Positions 33,569-43,556 are shown, counted from the stretch's first letter. The stretch: DNA of 64,000 bases from Acutalibacter muris (GCF_002201475.1 NZ_CP021422.1:434001-498000), one strand, 5' to 3'. Notes: generated from the sequence alone by a model not told the origin. Numbers and translations are program-made.

Positions 33569-35024
33569 AAATTTCCCTTATGCCTTCCTTTCTCTCTAAA
33601 ATTTCCCCGTGGCGGGAGATATATTCAAAGGGGTACTTGAAGTTGAATATCCGTTTAAGGTCCGGCGAGTACGGGTCCTTCAGCTTTGTGACGCCCCCGG
33701 CCCCGCAGGCTATCACCGTGCCGGATTCGTCCATGGTGTAGATATTGTACCGGCAGACGCTGCCAGGAAGGGCCCAGCCGGTGTTCTCCAGGTTCCCGGC
33801 CATGCGGGTCTGCCTGTATAGATAATACGGTTCGAAGCCCGCCTCTGTAAGCGTTTTTATGGCGTGGTCCATCATATGTGCCGCCGTCTCCGGGTGTTTA
33901 TGGAGACTGAGTCCGTCCTCGTTCATTACGATATCCGCGCTGCGCTTTATGGCTAAGGAGTGGACGGTGACGTTTGTGGGGGACAATTCCAGCACCCGCC
34001 GTATTGTATCCGCAAAGCCCTCGGGGCTGTCCCCCGGCAGACCCACGATAAGGTCGGCGTTTATGTCCCTAAAGCCCACCTTACGGGCCAGCTCAAAGCC
34101 GTCTATTACATCTCGGGCCGTGTGCCTGCGCCCGATGTTCTGAAGCACTCTATCGGACATGGTCTGGGGGTTTATGCTTATCCTGTCTACGTTGGCCTCC
34201 TTCAGGGCCATAAGCTTCTCCAAGCTCAGGGTGTCGGGCCGCCCGGCCTCCACGGTGAACTCCCGGCAGCGGTCCATGGGGAAAACCCCGCGTATCTTCG
34301 CGCATAAGTCCCGGAGCTGCTGTGCGCTGAGGGTGGTGGGGGTGCCGCCGCCGATATACACCGATATGGGCCCAAGGCCCAGCTCACCGGCTATCCGGGC
34401 CGTGCGCTCAAGCTCAAGGTACAGAAGCTCCAGATAGGGCTCCACCAGCTTTTTCGCGTGGGCCATGTCCTGGGAGATGAAGGAGCAGTAGGCGCATCTG
34501 GTGGGGCAGAAGGGTATGCCTACATAGAGGCTGTAGTCGTCGGGCCGAAGCTCCTCCACCGCAGGCTTCTGGGCTTTTAGTACCCGGCCCGCAAGCTGGG
34601 CCCGGCCCTCGCTTACCAGCCATTTCTCCCGAAATTCCGCCATGCCCGCTTCGAGTCCCAAGCGCTCCACGTGCTGGCGCAGGAGCTTCACCGGGTGCAC
34701 CCCGGTGAGCATACCCCAGGCGGGTTTTACGCCGGTAAGCTCCGACAGTGTGTCGAACAGCAGCCGTGTCATGGGGTATTCGTCCGTTTCCGGGGCCCTG
34801 ACGGACCGGGACAGCTCCCGCTGTCCGTCGGAGGCCCTTATCGTATAGAGCCAGCCGTCCCCTGCTTTTTCCAGTAAGGTGTCCGCCCGGGGCTCGCCGG
34901 GCTCCGGGGCGGTGCGGTCCTGTGAATCGGCGCTCTCCACCCGCACCGGGCTGTAGGGGAAGAACACCCGGCACAGGTTCTCGCACTCGAAGCGGTAGTT
35001 GTGGCCGCTCATTATAAGCAGCAT
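33540..35024 (-). CDS. hemZ: HemZ-type oxygen-independent coproporphyrinogen III dehydrogenase
   Basis: A 494-residue radical SAM enzyme. The [4Fe-4S] motif CPTRCAYC gives Cys173, Cys177 and Cys180. YIGGGTPTTLS follows, with SINPQTMSDRVLQNIGR in the middle, as in HemN/HemZ proteins. The extra N-terminal domain of about 165 residues is the HemZ feature. It would convert coproporphyrinogen III to protoporphyrinogen IX without oxygen, although some HemN-like proteins are haem chaperones instead. It starts 4 bases after relA ends. Confidence 0.9.
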   Translation of the reverse strand: MLLIMSGHNYRFECENLCRVFFPYSPVRVESADSQDRTAPEPGEPRADTLLEKAGDGWLYTIRASDGQRELSRSVRAPETDEYPMTRLLFDTLSELTGVKPAWGMLTGVHPVKLLRQHVERLGLEAGMAEFREKWLVSEGRAQLAGRVLKAQKPAVEELRPDDYSLYVGIPFCPTRCAYCSFISQDMAHAKKLVEPYLELLYLELERTARIAGELGLGPISVYIGGGTPTTLSAQQLRDLCAKIRGVFPMDRCREFTVEAGRPDTLSLEKLMALKEANVDRISINPQTMSDRVLQNIGRRHTARDVIDGFELARKVGFRDINADLIVGLPGDSPEGFADTIRRVLELSPTNVTVHSLAIKRSADIVMNEDGLSLHKHPETAAHMMDHAIKTLTEAGFEPYYLYRQTRMAGNLENTGWALPGSVCRYNIYTMDESGTVIACGAGGVTKLKDPYSPDLKRIFNFKYPFEYISRHGEILERKEGIREIYEQFRQRLY

Positions 35025-35028
35025 TTTC

Positions 35029-37224
35029 TCACGTCCTGTCTATTGATATGACCCCCTTCACCCTTGAGAGCCTGTCGATTATGCTTTGTAGCTGCTGAAG
35101 GCCGCTGATGGATACCGTGGCGGAGATAACGGCGTTGGGCCCGCCCTTCTCCTGGCGGCAGTTTAAAGAGTGGATGAAGATGTTGAGGGCCGAAAGCTGC
35201 TGGGTCACGTCGAACAGCAGCCCGCCACGGTCCAGGGCCACTATATGCAGGGTAGACTTGAAGTCGTCCCGAACCTCACCCTCCCAGTAGGCGTTCACCC
35301 AGCGGTCGGGCTCCGGGCAGTCCGTAAGGTCCCGGGGGACGTTGCGGCAGCTGCGCTTGTGGATGGACACGCCGAAGCCCCGGGTGATAAAGCCGATAAT
35401 GTCGTCCCCGGGCAGGGGGTTGCAGCAGCGGGAGAGCTTTGTAAGGCAGTTGTCCATGCCCTCCACCAGCACGCCGCCGGAGACCCTCCGTGTCTTCGGC
35501 GGGGCGCCTACCACGAGCTCCGGGGTTTCGCCGGCCTTTGCCATGCGCTGGTACTCCTCGCGGATGCGGGGCAGAACCTTCCAAAGCTGTATGCCGCCGT
35601 AGCCTATGGCGGCGTACAGGTCGTCGGCGGTGGAGCAGTTATGGCGCTTGCCGATGCTCTCCACCATATAGTTCATAAGCTCCCGGCTCATGGAGATATT
35701 GCTGCGCTTAAGCTCCCGCTCAAGCTCGGCCCGGCCCTCGACAATGTTCTCCTCCCGGCGCTCCTTCTTGAACCAGGCGCGTATCTTGCTCCTGGCCTCG
35801 CTGGTGCGTACCATGGTGAGCCAGTCCCGGTTGGGGCCCCTTGTCTCCTTGCTGGTGAGTATCTCGATTATCTCACCGGTCTTCACCTTATAGTCCAGGG
35901 GCACTATATGCTTGTCGACCTTGGCGCCTATCATCCTGTTGCCCACGGCGCTGTGTATGGCATAGGCGAAGTCTATGACGCTGGACCCCTGAGGCAGGTT
36001 TATCACGTCCCCCTTGGGGGTGAAGACAAAGACCTCCTCGGGTATCAGGTCGGACTTTATGGAGTGCACCAGGTCCGTCACGTCCTCGGTGTCCTCCTGG
36101 TTCTCCAGCATCTGGCGTATCCAGGCGAGCCTGTCGTCCAGGGAGCGGTTGTCCGACTGCTTTCTGGACATACCCAGCTTATACTTCCAGTGGGCCGCTA
36201 TGCCGTACTCGGCGGTCTGGTGCATCTCCCAGGTGCGTATCTGTACCTCGAAGGGCACCCCGGCCTTGGTGATGACGGTGGTATGAAGGGACTGGTACAT
36301 ATTGGGCTTCGGGGTGGAGATATAGTCCTTGAAGCGGTTTGGAAGGGGCGTGAACATATCGTGGACAATGCCCAGGACATTATAGCAGTCCTCGATGGTG
36401 TCCACTATCACCCGCATGGCGAACACGTCGTATATCTCCTCGAAATCCTTACCGCCGATAAACATCTTCCGATATATGCTGTACTTGCTCTTTACGCGGC
36501 CCTCAATATACACCTCGTGGCCCAGAGCCGGCTCCACCCGCTCCTTAAGCTCCTTGCGAAGGCCTCCTATAAACTGGGTGCGGGTTCTGCTGCGGGACTC
36601 CAGGTGCTCGTCTATTTCCTTATAGGCCGCCGGGTCCAGGTACATCAGAGACACGTCCTCCATGGTCTCCTTGACCGTGCGCATACCAAGGCGGTGGGCT
36701 ATGGGGGCGTATACCTCCAGACACTCCCTGGCCTTGTCCCGCTGCTTTTGGGGGGACATGAACTCCAGGGTGGAGAGGTTGTGCATACGGTCGGCGAACT
36801 TTATGATTATGACCCTTATATCCTGGGCCATGGCCATGAGCATTTTGCGGAGGTTCTCGGCCTGCTCCTCCTCCTTTGAGGAGAAGGGTATCCTGTCAAG
36901 CTTTGTGACTCCGTCTATAAGCAGGGCCACCTCCCGGCCGAACTCCTGGGTGATGTCCTCCAAAGTGCAGTCCGTGTCCTCTACCACGTCGTGCAGAAGC
37001 CCCGCCACCACCGACTGGGTGTCCATGCCCAGGTCCACCAGTATGGCCGCCACCGATAAGGGGTGGATTATATAGGGCTCGCCGGAGCTGCGCTTCTGAC
37101 CCCGGTGCTTTCGGTCGGCCAGCAGGAAGGCCCCCGCTATCTGCTCCCGGTCGAACTCCTTGCCGCTCTCCCTTATTATCGCCTGCAGCTCCTCATAGGT
37201 GTTTATCTGTCTAACGTCCGGCAT
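35029..37224 (-). CDS. relA: bifunctional (p)ppGpp synthetase/hydrolase RelA/SpoT
   Basis: A 731-residue long RSH protein controlling the stringent response. The hydrolase HD domain has RKHRGQKRSSGEPYIIHPL and H78-D79 in LLHDVVEDT. The synthetase domain (about 225-340) has GRVKSKYSIYRKM and PKPNMYQSLHTTV. A TGS domain (VFTPKGDVINLPQGSSVIDF), a zinc-finger-like CCNPLPGD region and a C-terminal ACT domain follow. HD and synthetase motifs both look intact. GGAG lies upstream of the start, 6 bases after recJ. The recJ-relA-hemZ order is typical of Clostridia, here without apt. Confidence 0.95.
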   Translation of the reverse strand: MPDVRQINTYEELQAIIRESGKEFDREQIAGAFLLADRKHRGQKRSSGEPYIIHPLSVAAILVDLGMDTQSVVAGLLHDVVEDTDCTLEDITQEFGREVALLIDGVTKLDRIPFSSKEEEQAENLRKMLMAMAQDIRVIIIKFADRMHNLSTLEFMSPQKQRDKARECLEVYAPIAHRLGMRTVKETMEDVSLMYLDPAAYKEIDEHLESRSRTRTQFIGGLRKELKERVEPALGHEVYIEGRVKSKYSIYRKMFIGGKDFEEIYDVFAMRVIVDTIEDCYNVLGIVHDMFTPLPNRFKDYISTPKPNMYQSLHTTVITKAGVPFEVQIRTWEMHQTAEYGIAAHWKYKLGMSRKQSDNRSLDDRLAWIRQMLENQEDTEDVTDLVHSIKSDLIPEEVFVFTPKGDVINLPQGSSVIDFAYAIHSAVGNRMIGAKVDKHIVPLDYKVKTGEIIEILTSKETRGPNRDWLTMVRTSEARSKIRAWFKKERREENIVEGRAELERELKRSNISMSRELMNYMVESIGKRHNCSTADDLYAAIGYGGIQLWKVLPRIREEYQRMAKAGETPELVVGAPPKTRRVSGGVLVEGMDNCLTKLSRCCNPLPGDDIIGFITRGFGVSIHKRSCRNVPRDLTDCPEPDRWVNAYWEGEVRDDFKSTLHIVALDRGGLLFDVTQQLSALNIFIHSLNCRQEKGGPNAVISATVSISGLQQLQSIIDRLSRVKGVISIDRT

Positions 37225-37230
37225 CCGCGC

Positions 37231-39282
37231 TCACTCCTTTTTCCTTTCTTCATCATCGGTCAGAGCCTCCAGCTCCCCGTATAGGGGAGACTGGGCGATA
37301 TCCTTCTTGCCCTTTGTGTCAAGCTTTTCCGCCGAAAGCATACTGCCGTCAATTCTGAACTGTATCAGCCCCCGCTCTGAGAGCAGGTCCAGGCCGAACA
37401 GCAGCATACCCATATTTATTCCGTACCGTTCCAGATGGAGAACAAGGCTCTCAAGCCCCAGCTTCGGACCCATGATCTTGGGCAGCAAGGTATATATTGC
37501 CCCCAGCTGCTCCCGGGTGGGGCGCAGGCGTGCGGTCTCCTCCCGGGAGAGCCCTTCGCGCCGTCTGAACTTTTCATACACGCGGAAGTCTCGCTGGCAC
37601 TGGAGCCGGTCAAGTCCGCTGAGCCGCACGTCCCGCACAAGTATCTCCACGCCGCTGCCACGGCTGTAACGGCTCTCCTGAAGATTCACCGCCAGATCCA
37701 CCACCGAGCCCGGGGGATAGGGGAAGTCCCCGGGAGCCACGCCGAACCTGACGCACTCGAAGGAGAGACCCCCGCCCTTGCAGCAGAGCTTGCAGTGGCC
37801 CATATTGCTGCCAAGGCCACGCACGTCCGTCAGGGTAACGCCCAAAAGGGCGAACACCGGCTGGGGGTTCCCGGCCCCGAAGGGCTCCAAAGGCTCAAGC
37901 TGGCGGCAGGTGGCGGGGGTAAGGGCCCGGTTTTGCAGGGTGCAGTCCAGCTTCATGGTGAAGAAGGGCATTTCAGGGCAGATCTCTCTAGCGTATTCGT
38001 TTATTCGCCGCCGAAATTCTCCCACACGCTCCTCTGGCAGGGTCAGCCCCGCCGCCATGGGGTGCCCGCCGTAGCGCGTCAGAAGGTCCCGGCACTCCGT
38101 GACCGCCTGGAACATGTTGAAGCCCTCCACGCTCCGGCCGCTGCCCCGGGCCTCGCCGTCCCCCGAGGACAGCACTATGCAGGGCTTGCCGTACATTTCG
38201 CAGAGCCTTGCCGCCGCTATGCCCACCACGCCGTGGTGCCAGCCCTCCCCGCACACCACCAGCACCCGGTCGAACCTGAGCTCCGGCCGCTCCTCAAGCT
38301 TCTGCTCCGCGGCCCTTATGACCTCTGCCTCCACCGACTTGCGGTTCTGGTTCTCCTCGCGTATCTCCTCGGCCAAAAGCCCGGCGCTCTCCGGGTCCCT
38401 ATAGGTCAGCAGGCGCACGGCCCGCTCCGGCGAGCCCATGCGGCCGGTGGCGTTGATGCAGGGTATAACGGAGAAAGCCAGCTTTGTAGAGGTGACCTGC
38501 TCGCTGTCCAGAAGGGCGGCAAGCCCTGGACGCTCCCGGCGGTTCGCTATTTCCAGGCCCCTCTGCACTATCAGCCGATTCTCCCCGGTAAGGCTGACGG
38601 AATCCCCCACGGTGCCAAGCGCCGCCAGGTCGCCGTACTGCTCCAGCACTGCCCCTCTGTCCCCCTCCAGGGCCATAAGCAGCTTTAACACCACCCCCGC
38701 CCCGCAGAGTTCCTTAAAGGGACTTTGGTCGTCCTCACGGTGCGCGTCTATTACGGGCGCGTCCGGCAGGGTCTCCTGGGGCTGGTGATGGTCGGTGACC
38801 ACCACGTCCATGCCAAGGGACTTCGCGTAGGCTATCTCCTCACCCGCCGAAACGCCGTTGTCCACGGTGACTATCAGCTCCACGCCCTCCCGGGAGAGGG
38901 TATCCACCGCCGCCATGTTCATGCCGTACCCTTCGCTGTCCCGCTGGGGGATATAGAAGGAGACGTTCGCCCCCTTCTCCTGAAGGTAAGTGTAGAGAAG
39001 GGCCGTGGCGGTAACGCCGTCCGCGTCATAGTCGCCGTATACGGCGATATGCTCAAAGCCCTCCACGGCCCGGCGTATGCGCTCCACGGCCCTGTCCATA
39101 TCCTTCATAAGATATGGGTCGGAGAATTCCCCGGGGGAGAGAAACTCCCCGGACTTCTCCTTCGTGTCCATACCCCGCACCCGCAGAAGGGCCGCCAATA
39201 GCGGCGGTATACCACATTCCCTTGCAAGGGCCACGGTCTGGGCCTTGTCCACCTCCGACAGGTCCCACAGCTTTAAATTCAC
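37231..39282 (-). CDS. recJ: single-stranded-DNA-specific exonuclease RecJ
   Basis: A DHH-family 5'-3' exonuclease of about 683 residues. The metal-binding YGDYDADGVTA is near residue 84 and VVTDHHQ near 180; a DHHA1 domain with GGHPMAAGLTL and an OB-fold region follow. I start it at a GTG (39282) before NLKLWDLSEV, the usual RecJ beginning; GGGAG lies about 14 bases upstream, which is wide. A longer frame opens at an ATG at 39345, but its extra residues look non-family. The start is therefore uncertain. It leads the recJ-relA-hemZ-kinase run. Confidence 0.92.
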   Translation of the reverse strand: MNLKLWDLSEVDKAQTVALARECGIPPLLAALLRVRGMDTKEKSGEFLSPGEFSDPYLMKDMDRAVERIRRAVEGFEHIAVYGDYDADGVTATALLYTYLQEKGANVSFYIPQRDSEGYGMNMAAVDTLSREGVELIVTVDNGVSAGEEIAYAKSLGMDVVVTDHHQPQETLPDAPVIDAHREDDQSPFKELCGAGVVLKLLMALEGDRGAVLEQYGDLAALGTVGDSVSLTGENRLIVQRGLEIANRRERPGLAALLDSEQVTSTKLAFSVIPCINATGRMGSPERAVRLLTYRDPESAGLLAEEIREENQNRKSVEAEVIRAAEQKLEERPELRFDRVLVVCGEGWHHGVVGIAAARLCEMYGKPCIVLSSGDGEARGSGRSVEGFNMFQAVTECRDLLTRYGGHPMAAGLTLPEERVGEFRRRINEYAREICPEMPFFTMKLDCTLQNRALTPATCRQLEPLEPFGAGNPQPVFALLGVTLTDVRGLGSNMGHCKLCCKGGGLSFECVRFGVAPGDFPYPPGSVVDLAVNLQESRYSRGSGVEILVRDVRLSGLDRLQCQRDFRVYEKFRRREGLSREETARLRPTREQLGAIYTLLPKIMGPKLGLESLVLHLERYGINMGMLLFGLDLLSERGLIQFRIDGSMLSAEKLDTKGKKDIAQSPLYGELEALTDDEERKKE

Positions 39283-39362
39283 GGCTTCAACACCCACTCC
39301 CTGTTCTCTTAAAAATATTGTAGCACGGAATGGGGAAAGTTGCAAGTGCGGCGGGGGGACAG

Positions 39363-40265
39363 TCAGGCATTAAAGTGCTTTTTCAAAAAACCTATCCGTT
39401 TTTGAAGGCTCCTGGCGGTTATTTTGGCCTTTACCGCGCAATCGTATCCGTGGAAGGTGCCTTTTGTCTCGTTTATCTCCACCACCGCTCCGGCCCCTTT
39501 AAGCTTCTCTCCATACAGCAGGCCCTCGTCGCGCAGGCAGTCGTATTCCGCCGTCTCGATATACGTGTCCGGGATATTCTCCGGCAGGACCATGTGTATA
39601 GGGGAGGCGGGCCGGCGTTCTTCCGCCCCCGGCCCGCAGTAGTAACCCCACATACGGCGGTTGCTTTTTGAGTTCCAAAGGGGAGTGTCGGTAAACTCCT
39701 TCATGGAGCGCGTCTGCATGGACATATCCGTAAGGGGGTATATGAGCATCTGGGCGGCGGGCCGCTTTAAGCCCTCCCGCCGGTAATTATTGCAAACCGA
39801 CGCGGCAAGGGCCCCGCCGGCGCTGTCTCCGGCAAGCCCAAGCTTTTCACAGCCCTCTGCCATAAGATACCTGTACAGTGAGATAATATCGTTATACGCC
39901 GCCGGGTATGGATATCTGGGCGCGAGATGGTAGTCCGGGAAATACACCCGGCAGTTCGCCTGCAGGGCATATATGCACGCGAGCTTTTTGTGATGGGGGG
40001 AGGCCTTGTAGCTAAAGGCTCCGCCGTGTACATAGACAAGGCACGGCAGATTTTTCCCCGCGCCAAAGGGCTCAAATATCTCCGTCCTAAATTCCAGCCC
40101 CTTATGCCCTTGGACCATAATACTCCGGGCGGAAATGCCCGAGGGCGTTCTTGTCAAGGCAAGGGCTGTGGGCAGAAGGATATTCGCGCACCCTATGACC
40201 GCCCTGTTATAGGGTGTTCTTTTCGCTATGCCTTTGAGCTCCGGGTCGATATTTCTATATTTCAT
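39363..40265 (-). CDS. alpha/beta-hydrolase esterase of the HSL type
   Basis: A 300-residue carboxylesterase. The oxyanion motif HGGAF begins at H80 and the nucleophile Ser148 lies in GDSAGGAL. AEYDCLRDEG and GTFHGYD near the end supply the acid and base. This layout is that of hormone-sensitive-lipase-like esterases acting on short acyl or acetyl esters. The start at 40265 overlaps the upstream stop as ATGA and has AGGAGG upstream. It may share a transcript with the flavoprotein genes. The natural substrate is unknown. Confidence 0.87.
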   Translation of the reverse strand: MKYRNIDPELKGIAKRTPYNRAVIGCANILLPTALALTRTPSGISARSIMVQGHKGLEFRTEIFEPFGAGKNLPCLVYVHGGAFSYKASPHHKKLACIYALQANCRVYFPDYHLAPRYPYPAAYNDIISLYRYLMAEGCEKLGLAGDSAGGALAASVCNNYRREGLKRPAAQMLIYPLTDMSMQTRSMKEFTDTPLWNSKSNRRMWGYYCGPGAEERRPASPIHMVLPENIPDTYIETAEYDCLRDEGLLYGEKLKGAGAVVEINETKGTFHGYDCAVKAKITARSLQKRIGFLKKHFNA

Positions 40266-41845
40266 TTTGCCGCCTCCTGGGCGCACCTTATTCCGTCCAC
40301 TGCCGCCGAGACAATCCCCCCTGCATATCCAGCCCCCTCGCCGCAGGGGTATAACCCTATAAGCCCCGGGGACTGCATATCCTCTCCCCGCAGCACCCGC
40401 ACCGGCGACGAGCTTCTGGTTTCCGGTGCGGTCAGCACTGCGTCCCCGCTGTCAAAGCCTTTTAGCTGCCGCCCCAGTATGGGTATGGCCTCTCTGAGGG
40501 AGTCAGAGACATACCCGGGCAGGCAGCGGGAGATATCCCCCGGCACGACCCCCGGCTGATAGCTGGGCAGTACAGCATCGAAGCCGGCGCTGTCCCGGCG
40601 CTCCATGAAATCCGCGACCCGCTGGGCCGGGGCAAGATATCCCCCGGTATACTCATAGGCCAGCCGCTCTATCCTCCGCTGGTACTCCACTCCCGCAAGA
40701 GGTCCCTCAGAGCCGAAGTCCTCCGGGCCCACACCCACCAGCAGGGCCGCGTTGCTGTTCTTGCCGTCCCTTTTCCAGGGGCTCATGCCGTTGGTGACTA
40801 TGCCTCCAGGCTCCGAGGCCGCGCCGGTGACCGTGCCGCCGGGGCACATACAGAAGGTGTACACACCACGGCCATTTTTCAAGTGACAGCTGAGCTTATA
40901 GTCCGCCGCCCCCAAGGCCGGGTGCCCGGCAAATATGCCGTACTGGGCCCGGTCGACAAGCGCCGCCGGGTGCTCAATGCGCACCCCCACGGAGAAGGGC
41001 TTTTGCTCCATGGGCAGCCCCTTCCCGTGGAGAAGGGCGAACACGTCCCGGGCGCTGTGGCCCACGGCAAGTATCAGCTTTTTGCAGGGTATTGTCCGCT
41101 CCCCGTCCGGGGTCTGAACTTTTATCCCTGAAACATGGCCGCTATTGGTAAGAATGTCCGTAAGCTTTGTATCAAAAAGCACCTGCCCTCCGAGTTCAAG
41201 GATCTTCTCCCGGATATTCTTCACCACCCCGGGCAGCCTGTCCGTGCCGATATGGGGCTTCGCGTCCGTTAGTATTTCCTCTGGGGCGCCGGCGGCGGCC
41301 AGCTCCTCCAGCACATACCGTATACGTCCGTCCCCGGTGCCGGTGGTGAGCTTGCCGTCGGAGAAGGCCCCCGCGCCGCCCTCGCCGAACTGGACGTTGC
41401 TCTCCGGGTCCAGCCTGCCCTGCCGCCAGAAAAGCTCCACCGCCCTTTGCCGCTCCTCCACGGGCTGGCCGCGCTCGATTATGATGGGTCTCTGGCCGCA
41501 CCGGGCCAGTATAAGTCCGGCGAACATTCCCGCAGGGCCAAAACCCACCACCACAGGGGGCAGCTCCGGCGCAGGGGCATTAGGCAGCTCGAGCACGTAG
41601 GGCTCGACTATTCGCACCGAGCTGTCTTTGAGTCTGCTGATAAGCCGCCCTTCGTCCGTATCCACCCGGGCCCGGGCGGCGCAGACGAAGTGCACCTGGT
41701 CCTTTTTGCGGGCGTCCACAGACTTTTTTGCAAGCTCCACGCTTATCAGCGCCCTCTCAGGCAGGCGCAGTTTCTTCGCCGCCGCTCTTTTCAGGTCCTG
41801 GCCGGTAAAGTCCAGCCCCAGGCGCAGGTTGGAAATTTGAAGCAT
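40262..41845 (-). CDS. FAD-dependent dehydrogenase, COG2509 type
   Basis: A 527-residue flavoprotein of the uncharacterised COG2509 group. It has an N-terminal domain of about 90 residues (LRLGLDFTGQDLKRAAAKKL), then the dinucleotide-binding VVGFGPAGMFAGLILARCG, ERGQPVEERQRAVELFWRQG, and FGEGGAGAFSDGKLTTG, which is diagnostic for this group. The role in the cell is not known. It overlaps the esterase gene by 4 bases and is 17 bases after the next flavoprotein gene, so the three look co-transcribed. Confidence 0.88.
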   Translation of the reverse strand: MLQISNLRLGLDFTGQDLKRAAAKKLRLPERALISVELAKKSVDARKKDQVHFVCAARARVDTDEGRLISRLKDSSVRIVEPYVLELPNAPAPELPPVVVGFGPAGMFAGLILARCGQRPIIIERGQPVEERQRAVELFWRQGRLDPESNVQFGEGGAGAFSDGKLTTGTGDGRIRYVLEELAAAGAPEEILTDAKPHIGTDRLPGVVKNIREKILELGGQVLFDTKLTDILTNSGHVSGIKVQTPDGERTIPCKKLILAVGHSARDVFALLHGKGLPMEQKPFSVGVRIEHPAALVDRAQYGIFAGHPALGAADYKLSCHLKNGRGVYTFCMCPGGTVTGAASEPGGIVTNGMSPWKRDGKNSNAALLVGVGPEDFGSEGPLAGVEYQRRIERLAYEYTGGYLAPAQRVADFMERRDSAGFDAVLPSYQPGVVPGDISRCLPGYVSDSLREAIPILGRQLKGFDSGDAVLTAPETRSSSPVRVLRGEDMQSPGLIGLYPCGEGAGYAGGIVSAAVDGIRCAQEAAK

Positions 41846-41862
41846 AACCGTCCCCCCTCAGT

Positions 41863-43062
41863 TCATCCTAAGTGCTCCCCGGCGGTAAGGCCGGTGGCAA
41901 AGGCCCAGTGCAGGTTATAACCCCCGCATAGCCCGTCCGCGTCCAGCAGCTCGCCGCAGAGGTAAAGCCCCCTGCACCGCCGCGACTCCATGGAGGACAG
42001 GTCCACCTCCGAAAGGGGCACGCCCCCGGCGGTGACCTGGGCCTGCTCCCAGCCGAGGGTATCTTCTATGGGGAGGATTAGACTCTTTACAAGCTCAGCC
42101 GCTCTTTTGATTTCCCGGGGGCCCAGCTCCCGAAGAGTGCCCGAAAAGCCAAGGAGCTTTACAAGCTCCCGCCCCAGCCGCAGGTTAAGGGTCCCGGAAA
42201 AGAGCTCCTCCGCCCGGCGCTCAGGATGCTTGCTTGCGAACTCCGTCAAGTATGAGATAAGCTCCCGGCCGGTCATCTGCTCCAAAAGATCCAGCCGCAG
42301 CTGGGGGCTCTTGGCGGAGAGCCCACGCATATGAACAGAGAGGTTCATGACACATATCCCCGACAAATAGCCGTCCCCGAAGATGACCTCGCCGCTCTCG
42401 CCGCAGAGCTCCTTACCCGCCAGCCACAGGGAGGCCCGGGCCTTACAGCGGACGCCCTTTAGGGACCGGGTGAATTTTCCCCTGGCCCGAAGCCCCACTA
42501 AGGAGGGGGAAAGCTCTGTCACACTGTGTCCGAGATTTTTTGCCAGGGAATAGCCCTCGCCCCTTGAGTGTCCCGGAGAGGCAAGGCCCCCCGGAGCCAG
42601 TACGCAGTATCTGGCCCGGACCACGCTGCCGTCCCCGCCGGTTATAGTGAACCCGGAACGCTCTCGGGATATATTTACTGCCCTAAAGCCGTATTGAAAT
42701 CTGACCCCGGCCTCCTCACAGGCCGAGACCAGCGTACCCACTACCGACGCGGCCTGCAGGCTGTTGGGGTATACCCGGCCCTCGCCGTCGGCCCTGGTCA
42801 TGAGGCCCAGCTTCTGAAACTCGCCTATTACCCTTTGGGCGGGCCAGGCGTTTATCAGTTCCGAAAGCCCGGGGTCCCCGCAGTAAAACTCCGGGGAGAT
42901 GTCCAGGTTCGTCATATTGCACCGGCCGTTTCCCGTGGCCAGGAGCTTTCTGCCGGGTCTGTCGTTTCCGTCCAGCAGCGCCACGCCGCCCCTTCCCGCC
43001 GCCTTATAGGCGCAGCAGAGCCCTGCGGCTCCCGCGCCTATCACCGCCACACGGCAGTCCAT
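41863..43062 (-). CDS. HI0933/YhiN-family FAD-binding flavoprotein
   Basis: A 399-residue flavoprotein (aminoacetone-oxidase-like group). The N-terminal VAVIGAGAAGLCCAYKAAG binds FAD, GNGRCNMTN follows at about 60 residues, and GGVPLSEVDLSSMESR with LYLCGELLDADGLCGGYNL near the end is diagnostic. The biochemical role is unproven. The start at 43062 shares one base with the stop of the upstream gene (TGATG); a longer frame to 43101 would run into that gene. Confidence 0.88.
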   Translation of the reverse strand: MDCRVAVIGAGAAGLCCAYKAAGRGGVALLDGNDRPGRKLLATGNGRCNMTNLDISPEFYCGDPGLSELINAWPAQRVIGEFQKLGLMTRADGEGRVYPNSLQAASVVGTLVSACEEAGVRFQYGFRAVNISRERSGFTITGGDGSVVRARYCVLAPGGLASPGHSRGEGYSLAKNLGHSVTELSPSLVGLRARGKFTRSLKGVRCKARASLWLAGKELCGESGEVIFGDGYLSGICVMNLSVHMRGLSAKSPQLRLDLLEQMTGRELISYLTEFASKHPERRAEELFSGTLNLRLGRELVKLLGFSGTLRELGPREIKRAAELVKSLILPIEDTLGWEQAQVTAGGVPLSEVDLSSMESRRCRGLYLCGELLDADGLCGGYNLHWAFATGLTAGEHLG

Positions 43063-43556
43063 CAGAGCACCAGGCCCAGAAGGCCGTAGGACAGAACGCA
43101 CATTATAATGTCGGCAATGAGCGTGCCCAGGGCCACCGACAGCATGGCGGACTTAAAGTCCATCTTCATCAGCGCCGCCGCCAAAGACCCGGTCCAGGCC
43201 CCGGTGCCGGGGAGGGGAATGGCCACGAATATCATCAGGCCCAGGGTCTTATAGCGGTTTATCTTCTCGAACTTGCTGCGGCCCTTTTGCTCCATGCGGT
43301 CCACCAGCTTTACAAAGCGGGTGCCCTTCATCCAGTCGAATATCTTGTTGATAAAGAGCAGTATAAAGGGCGTGGGGATAAGGGTGCCCACAAGGCAGAT
43401 AAAGAAGGCCGGGAGCAGCTGCATATCCAAGAGCTTCGCGGCAAGTATGCCGCCCCTGAGCTCTATTATGGGCATCAGGGACAGGGCGAAGACGGTGAGC
43501 TCGGCGGGGATTACCCCGCTGAAGATGTGCACAAGGGTCTCTACGATATGTTCCAT
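43062..43556 (-). CDS. small multidrug-export-like membrane protein (PF06695)
   Basis: A 164-residue membrane protein of the Sm_multidrug_ex family, with four to five hydrophobic segments. MPIIELRGGILAAKLL and AIPLPGTGAWTGSLAAALM are the conserved parts; the family resembles half of the DedA/VTT fold. The drug-export name is historical, and the transport role is not proven. AGGAAG precedes the start. It begins a run of overlapping genes that includes two flavoproteins and the esterase. Confidence 0.82.
   Translation of the reverse strand: MEHIVETLVHIFSGVIPAELTVFALSLMPIIELRGGILAAKLLDMQLLPAFFICLVGTLIPTPFILLFINKIFDWMKGTRFVKLVDRMEQKGRSKFEKINRYKTLGLMIFVAIPLPGTGAWTGSLAAALMKMDFKSAMLSVALGTLIADIIMCVLSYGLLGLVL

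Noticed and set aside
35170..36879. A plus-strand open frame of 569 codons over relA
   Set aside because: It is antisense to a fully conserved RelA/SpoT gene, has no family motif and follows the codon pattern of the real gene; GC-rich genes often leave long open frames on the other strand.
37435..38688. A plus-strand open frame of 417 codons over recJ
   Set aside because: Shadow of recJ with low-complexity composition.
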